Of a stretch of 64,000 bases of DNA, positions 61,933-64,000 are shown in pieces; the stretch's first letter is position 1, and each line of letters opens with the position of its first letter. This DNA comes from Erysipelotrichaceae bacterium (GTDB lineage Bacteria > Bacillota_I > Bacilli_A > Erysipelotrichales > Erysipelotrichaceae): the NCBI GenBank assembly GCA_015058845.1, contig SVBO01000005.1, positions 1 to 64,000 of the forward strand, read 5' to 3'. Under the pieces are notes generated by a model. It saw nothing but the letters and a program-made list of their open reading frames with translations, did not search any database and was not told the DNA's origin. The position numbers and the translations under genes are program-made.

Positions 61933-61958
61933 AAGGTAGGAGTTATCTCCTACCTTTC
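61933..61958 (+). terminator. Terminator of azlCD
   Basis: AAGGTAGGAG/CTCCTACCTT around TTAT (61933-61956). Also faces the SDR gene from the other side. Confidence 0.9.
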
Positions 61959-61959
61959 A

Positions 61960-62613
61960 TTAATCCTTCCATACAAAGTTATAATTAATAGACTCTCCCC
62001 CATCTACTAGAATATTCTGCCCCGTACAGAACGTATTCACCATAGTTAAGAAATACGCCCAATCAGCGATCTCTTCTACGGTAGCCCATTTCCTTAAAGG
62101 TGTCTCATTCATGATCTCTTCCCATAATACAGGATCATTCATAACACATTCATTTAACGGTGTGATCACACCCCCTGGATCTAAACTATTACAAGTAGCT
62201 CCATAAGGTGCAATACGCATAGCAACATTCTTTGTATACGCTAAGATGCCACCCTTACTAGCACAATACTCGGGAAACTCTGCTCCTGTATGACCACTAG
62301 CAGAACCAATATGTAAGATCGAATGGATCTGATCTTGGATGCCATATTTCTCTGTAATACGGATCACAGCCTTTAGATTGATCTCGATATCATCTTCATT
62401 CTGTGTACCTGCATTATTGATCAATACATGGATATTGCTTAATTCTGGTAGATGCTCATAGTCACGGACATCCATTTGGTAATGTTGATACATGGTATGT
62501 GTGAGTGTAGAGGCTTGTCTATCAATACCAATTACCTCATGTCCCTCCATCAGAAATCTCTCAGCAATTCCTTTACCAATTCCTTGTGATGTCCCTGTAA
62601 TTAAGATCCTCAT
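61960..62613 (-). CDS. Short-chain dehydrogenase/reductase
   Basis: 217 residues. Cofactor motif ITGTSQGIGKGIAERF, NNAG, and active site Ser104/106, Tyr116 and Lys120 (PEYCASKGG). The family also has LVDGGESINYNF at the end. Substrate unknown. Overlaps the transporter gene by four bases (ATGA), so a linked pathway is likely. Confidence 0.92.
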   Translation of the reverse strand: MRILITGTSQGIGKGIAERFLMEGHEVIGIDRQASTLTHTMYQHYQMDVRDYEHLPELSNIHVLINNAGTQNEDDIEINLKAVIRITEKYGIQDQIHSILHIGSASGHTGAEFPEYCASKGGILAYTKNVAMRIAPYGATCNSLDPGGVITPLNECVMNDPVLWEEIMNETPLRKWATVEEIADWAYFLTMVNTFCTGQNILVDGGESINYNFVWKD

Positions 62614-63380
62614 TCTTGTTTCCCTCCATTCACATATGTAATATATTCTCTCCCTACTTCATGTTCTTTCCACTTCATTAAGATCTTGTATCCAAAAGGA
62701 GAGAATACGATCTCCATGATCAATTCAGCAAAGGCTCCTGTTAATGCACATGTCGTACATTGTAATACGGTCCAGTGAAAGCCATCCCAGAATATAGGAG
62801 CAAAGCCTACAAAAACGATCAAGGAGAAGATCAGATTGTCGAAGAATTGACCAAAGAATGTAGAGATATAGGATTGTATGGCAAATGTTACTTTGCTATT
62901 CCATTTATGGGAAATAGCTTTCCCAATGCTCCAATTCAAACAGTTATTGATCACTGCAGATATTAAGAAAGCGATCGTACTTCCAAGTAGAATGAACCAA
63001 GTACCTCCTAAGATCTCATCTAGGGCTGTGTAATCATTCGCATTAGAGGGGATGATACTAGCTATATAGAAGATAAAGCAGGTAAGTACGTTGATCGAAG
63101 AGGCTAATACTGCGATCTTATTCGATGCTTTAGGTCCAAAGTACTTAGTAATAATATCCATACACATAAAGGATAGCCAAGAGATCAAGATCCCACCATC
63201 TAATGCAATATAGTAATTCTGGAATAATGTTTTATTCGCTAGTAAATTCATACAGATAACACTTACTACAAACAAAGATACAGTCGTAGCAGGAATACTT
63301 CTCAGTAATACTTCTGTTTCTTCTTTTTCTTGTATGATCCATTCTTTTAGTAAGAATGTTTTATTTTTCTTATCATTCAT
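62610..63380 (-). CDS. YhhQ/VUT-family transporter (queuosine-precursor type?)
   Basis: 256 residues with about six helices. The N-terminal region MDIITKYFGPKASNKIAVLA resembles the VUT/YhhQ core (DI-TE-YG-k-A), and NNCLNWSIGKAISHKWNSK plus QSYISTFFGQFFDNLIFSLI follow it. Homologues import preQ0/preQ1 or queuine, but I cannot confirm the substrate. GGAAGGAAAC lies about 7 bases before the ATG. The leader upstream has attenuator architecture. Confidence 0.78.
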   Translation of the reverse strand: MNDKKNKTFLLKEWIIQEKEETEVLLRSIPATTVSLFVVSVICMNLLANKTLFQNYYIALDGGILISWLSFMCMDIITKYFGPKASNKIAVLASSINVLTCFIFYIASIIPSNANDYTALDEILGGTWFILLGSTIAFLISAVINNCLNWSIGKAISHKWNSKVTFAIQSYISTFFGQFFDNLIFSLIVFVGFAPIFWDGFHWTVLQCTTCALTGAFAELIMEIVFSPFGYKILMKWKEHEVGREYITYVNGGKQE

Positions 63381-63525
63381 ATTGTATAGTTTCCTTCCAA
63401 TAAAAAAATAGTTTTACATCACATAAAACTACCTTCCAACAAGACATAGTAATACTATGTCTTTCTATTAGATGAGTAGCCCTAGTTTTGTTTTACGACA
63501 GGATGGTACAAATGAACTGTCGTTC
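63381..63525 (-). promoter_or_regulatory. Attenuator-like leader of the transporter-SDR operon
   Basis: On the minus strand, from upstream: hairpin ACGACAG/CTGTCGT (63523-63495) with a 15-base loop; an A-rich tail containing AAAACTA (63489-63483); a GACATAGT/ACTATGTC hairpin (63461-63443); then TAGTTTTA/TAAAACTA (63431-63409) followed by seven T, a clear intrinsic terminator before the ATG. The 5' arm of the terminator can pair instead with the upstream AAAACTA. This is the layout of a riboswitch or attenuator. The class is not assignable by eye. Confidence 0.65.
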
Positions 63526-63531
63526 CTATGT

Positions 63532-63560
63532 ATTCTACAATAGATCTTGTAAAATATCAA
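63532..63560 (-). promoter_or_regulatory. Promoter of the transporter-SDR operon
   Basis: On the minus strand TTGATA (63560-63555) and TAGAAT (63537-63532) with a 17-base spacer; transcription would start just ahead of the first leader hairpin. Confidence 0.8.
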
Positions 63561-63584
63561 TTCCTTTTCTATAACTCCTATACT

Positions 63585-63611
63585 ATAAAGGCATACTCTT
63601 ACAAGTATGCC
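63585..63611 (-). terminator. Terminator of the GlnQ-type ATPase gene
   Basis: GGCATACT/AGTATGCC (63590-63611) then TTTATA on the minus strand. Confidence 0.85.
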
Positions 63612-63618
63612 CACTATA

Positions 63619-64000
63619 CTAATTAATAATTCTAGATAAGAACGCTTTCGTTCTTTGATGCTTAGGATTCTGAAAGATCTCCTCTGGAGTACCTTCTTCC
63701 AGTACTCTACCTTGATCCATGAAGCATACACGATGAGATACATCTTTCGCAAAGCTCATCTCATGTGTTACTACTAACATCGTAATACCACTATGTGCAA
63801 TATCACGCATGACATCTAGTACATCTCCTACCATCTCTGGGTCTAATGCACTAGTAGGTTCATCAAATAATAAGACTTCACAATCCATAGCCAATGCTCT
63901 AGCGATCGCTACACGTTGCTTTTGACCACCAGATAACTGTGTCACACTCGCATTTGCGAAATCCTTCATACCTACTTTTTCTAAGAAGTGCATCGCTTTC
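63619..64000 (-). CDS. glnQ: Amino-acid ABC transporter ATPase (N-terminus beyond window)
   Basis: The C-terminal 127 residues of a GlnQ/HisP-type ATPase: signature [16 protein letters not shown], Walker [17 protein letters not shown]-switch [12 protein letters not shown] and the typical end [19 protein letters not shown]. The frame is open through base 64000, so the gene is cut by the edge; Walker A lies outside. Probably the last gene of a polar amino acid importer. Confidence 0.95.
   Translation of the reverse strand, partial: KAMHFLEKVGMKDFANASVTQLSGGQKQRVAIARALAMDCEVLLFDEPTSALDPEMVGDVLDVMRDIAHSGITMLVVTHEMSFAKDVSHRVCFMDQGRVLEEGTPEEIFQNPKHQRTKAFLSRIIN

Noticed and set aside
63495-63523. 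A definite preQ1-I riboswitch call for the first leader hairpin
   Set aside because: The loop and tail share some features, but the expected loop-tail pairing next to the ligand-binding C is not found; kept only as an unclassified candidate.
63468-63752. A 94-codon minus-strand frame overlapping the GlnQ-type gene
   Set aside because: Out of frame with the clear ABC ATPase end, no family features, and it runs through the terminator, promoter and leader of the next operon.

Overview
The window is one continuous stretch of a low-G+C Bacillota chromosome, with no plasmid, phage, insertion-sequence or CRISPR signature. The gene set points to an Erysipelotrichia-like anaerobe (inference): a minimal mraZ-rsmH-ftsL-ftsI cluster, MurT/GatD lipid II amidation, an Rnf electron-transport operon, and a Bacillus-type ylb neighbourhood (YlbD, YlbE, CoaD, YlbJ, TmcAL, YceD, L32) split over two places. 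GATC is very abundant inside genes, mostly where a G-ending codon precedes the Ile codon ATC.

Layout. 1-5,040 (minus): an edge-truncated lipoprotein with an RsgI-like domain, then the division cluster with four evenly spaced MraZ boxes over its promoter. 5,190-8,850 (plus): a PhnD-PhnC-PhnE-PhnE phosphonate-type ABC importer. 8,930-10,470 (minus): a small exported protein and a split ChrA pair. 10,474-14,326 (minus): GatD/MurT, ribosomal protein L32, YceD and a lipase-like hydrolase. 14,438-18,694 (plus): TmcAL with an alcohol dehydrogenase, and an acetyltransferase/kinase/Nudix operon. 18,697-24,520 (minus): RluF, a two-radical-SAM operon with a small membrane protein, ApbE, DUF1294 and a YgjP-like peptidase. 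24,634-29,331: RlmA, cyclophilin, a two-component system, DegV. 29,523-34,076: tRNA-His, then a compact Tad-type pilus operon that includes two very small genes (23 and 54 codons).

34,090-41,270 (minus): a methyltransferase-like protein, a GNAT acetyltransferase and the rnfCDGEA-x-B operon. The Rnf operon is unusual. RnfD carries two extra FMN-binding domains, RnfB stops after its first Fe-S domain, and an unlisted 57-residue Cys-rich membrane protein sits between rnfA and rnfB. A Rex-like palindrome abuts its promoter. ApbE (22,433) is the expected enzyme for attaching FMN to RnfG and RnfD.

41,331-64,000: a FAD/Rieske oxidoreductase, a YihY-family protein, alanine racemase, a tandem pair of Gfo/Idh/MocA dehydrogenases, tRNA-Val and tRNA-Thr, guanylate kinase, an M32 carboxypeptidase, TelA, RqcH, coat-like Cys/Gly-rich proteins, YlbJ, CoaD, YlbE, YlbD, FtsW, a pseudouridine synthase, methionine aminopeptidase, AzlCD, an SDR/YhhQ-type transporter operon behind an attenuator-like leader, and the C-terminal part of a GlnQ-type ATPase at the right edge. 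Every inter-gene stretch over about 100 bases is covered by a promoter, terminator, tRNA or small-gene entry, or is plain AT-rich DNA in which I see nothing (8,853-8,933; 29,013-29,139; 29,341-29,470; 60,225-60,325).
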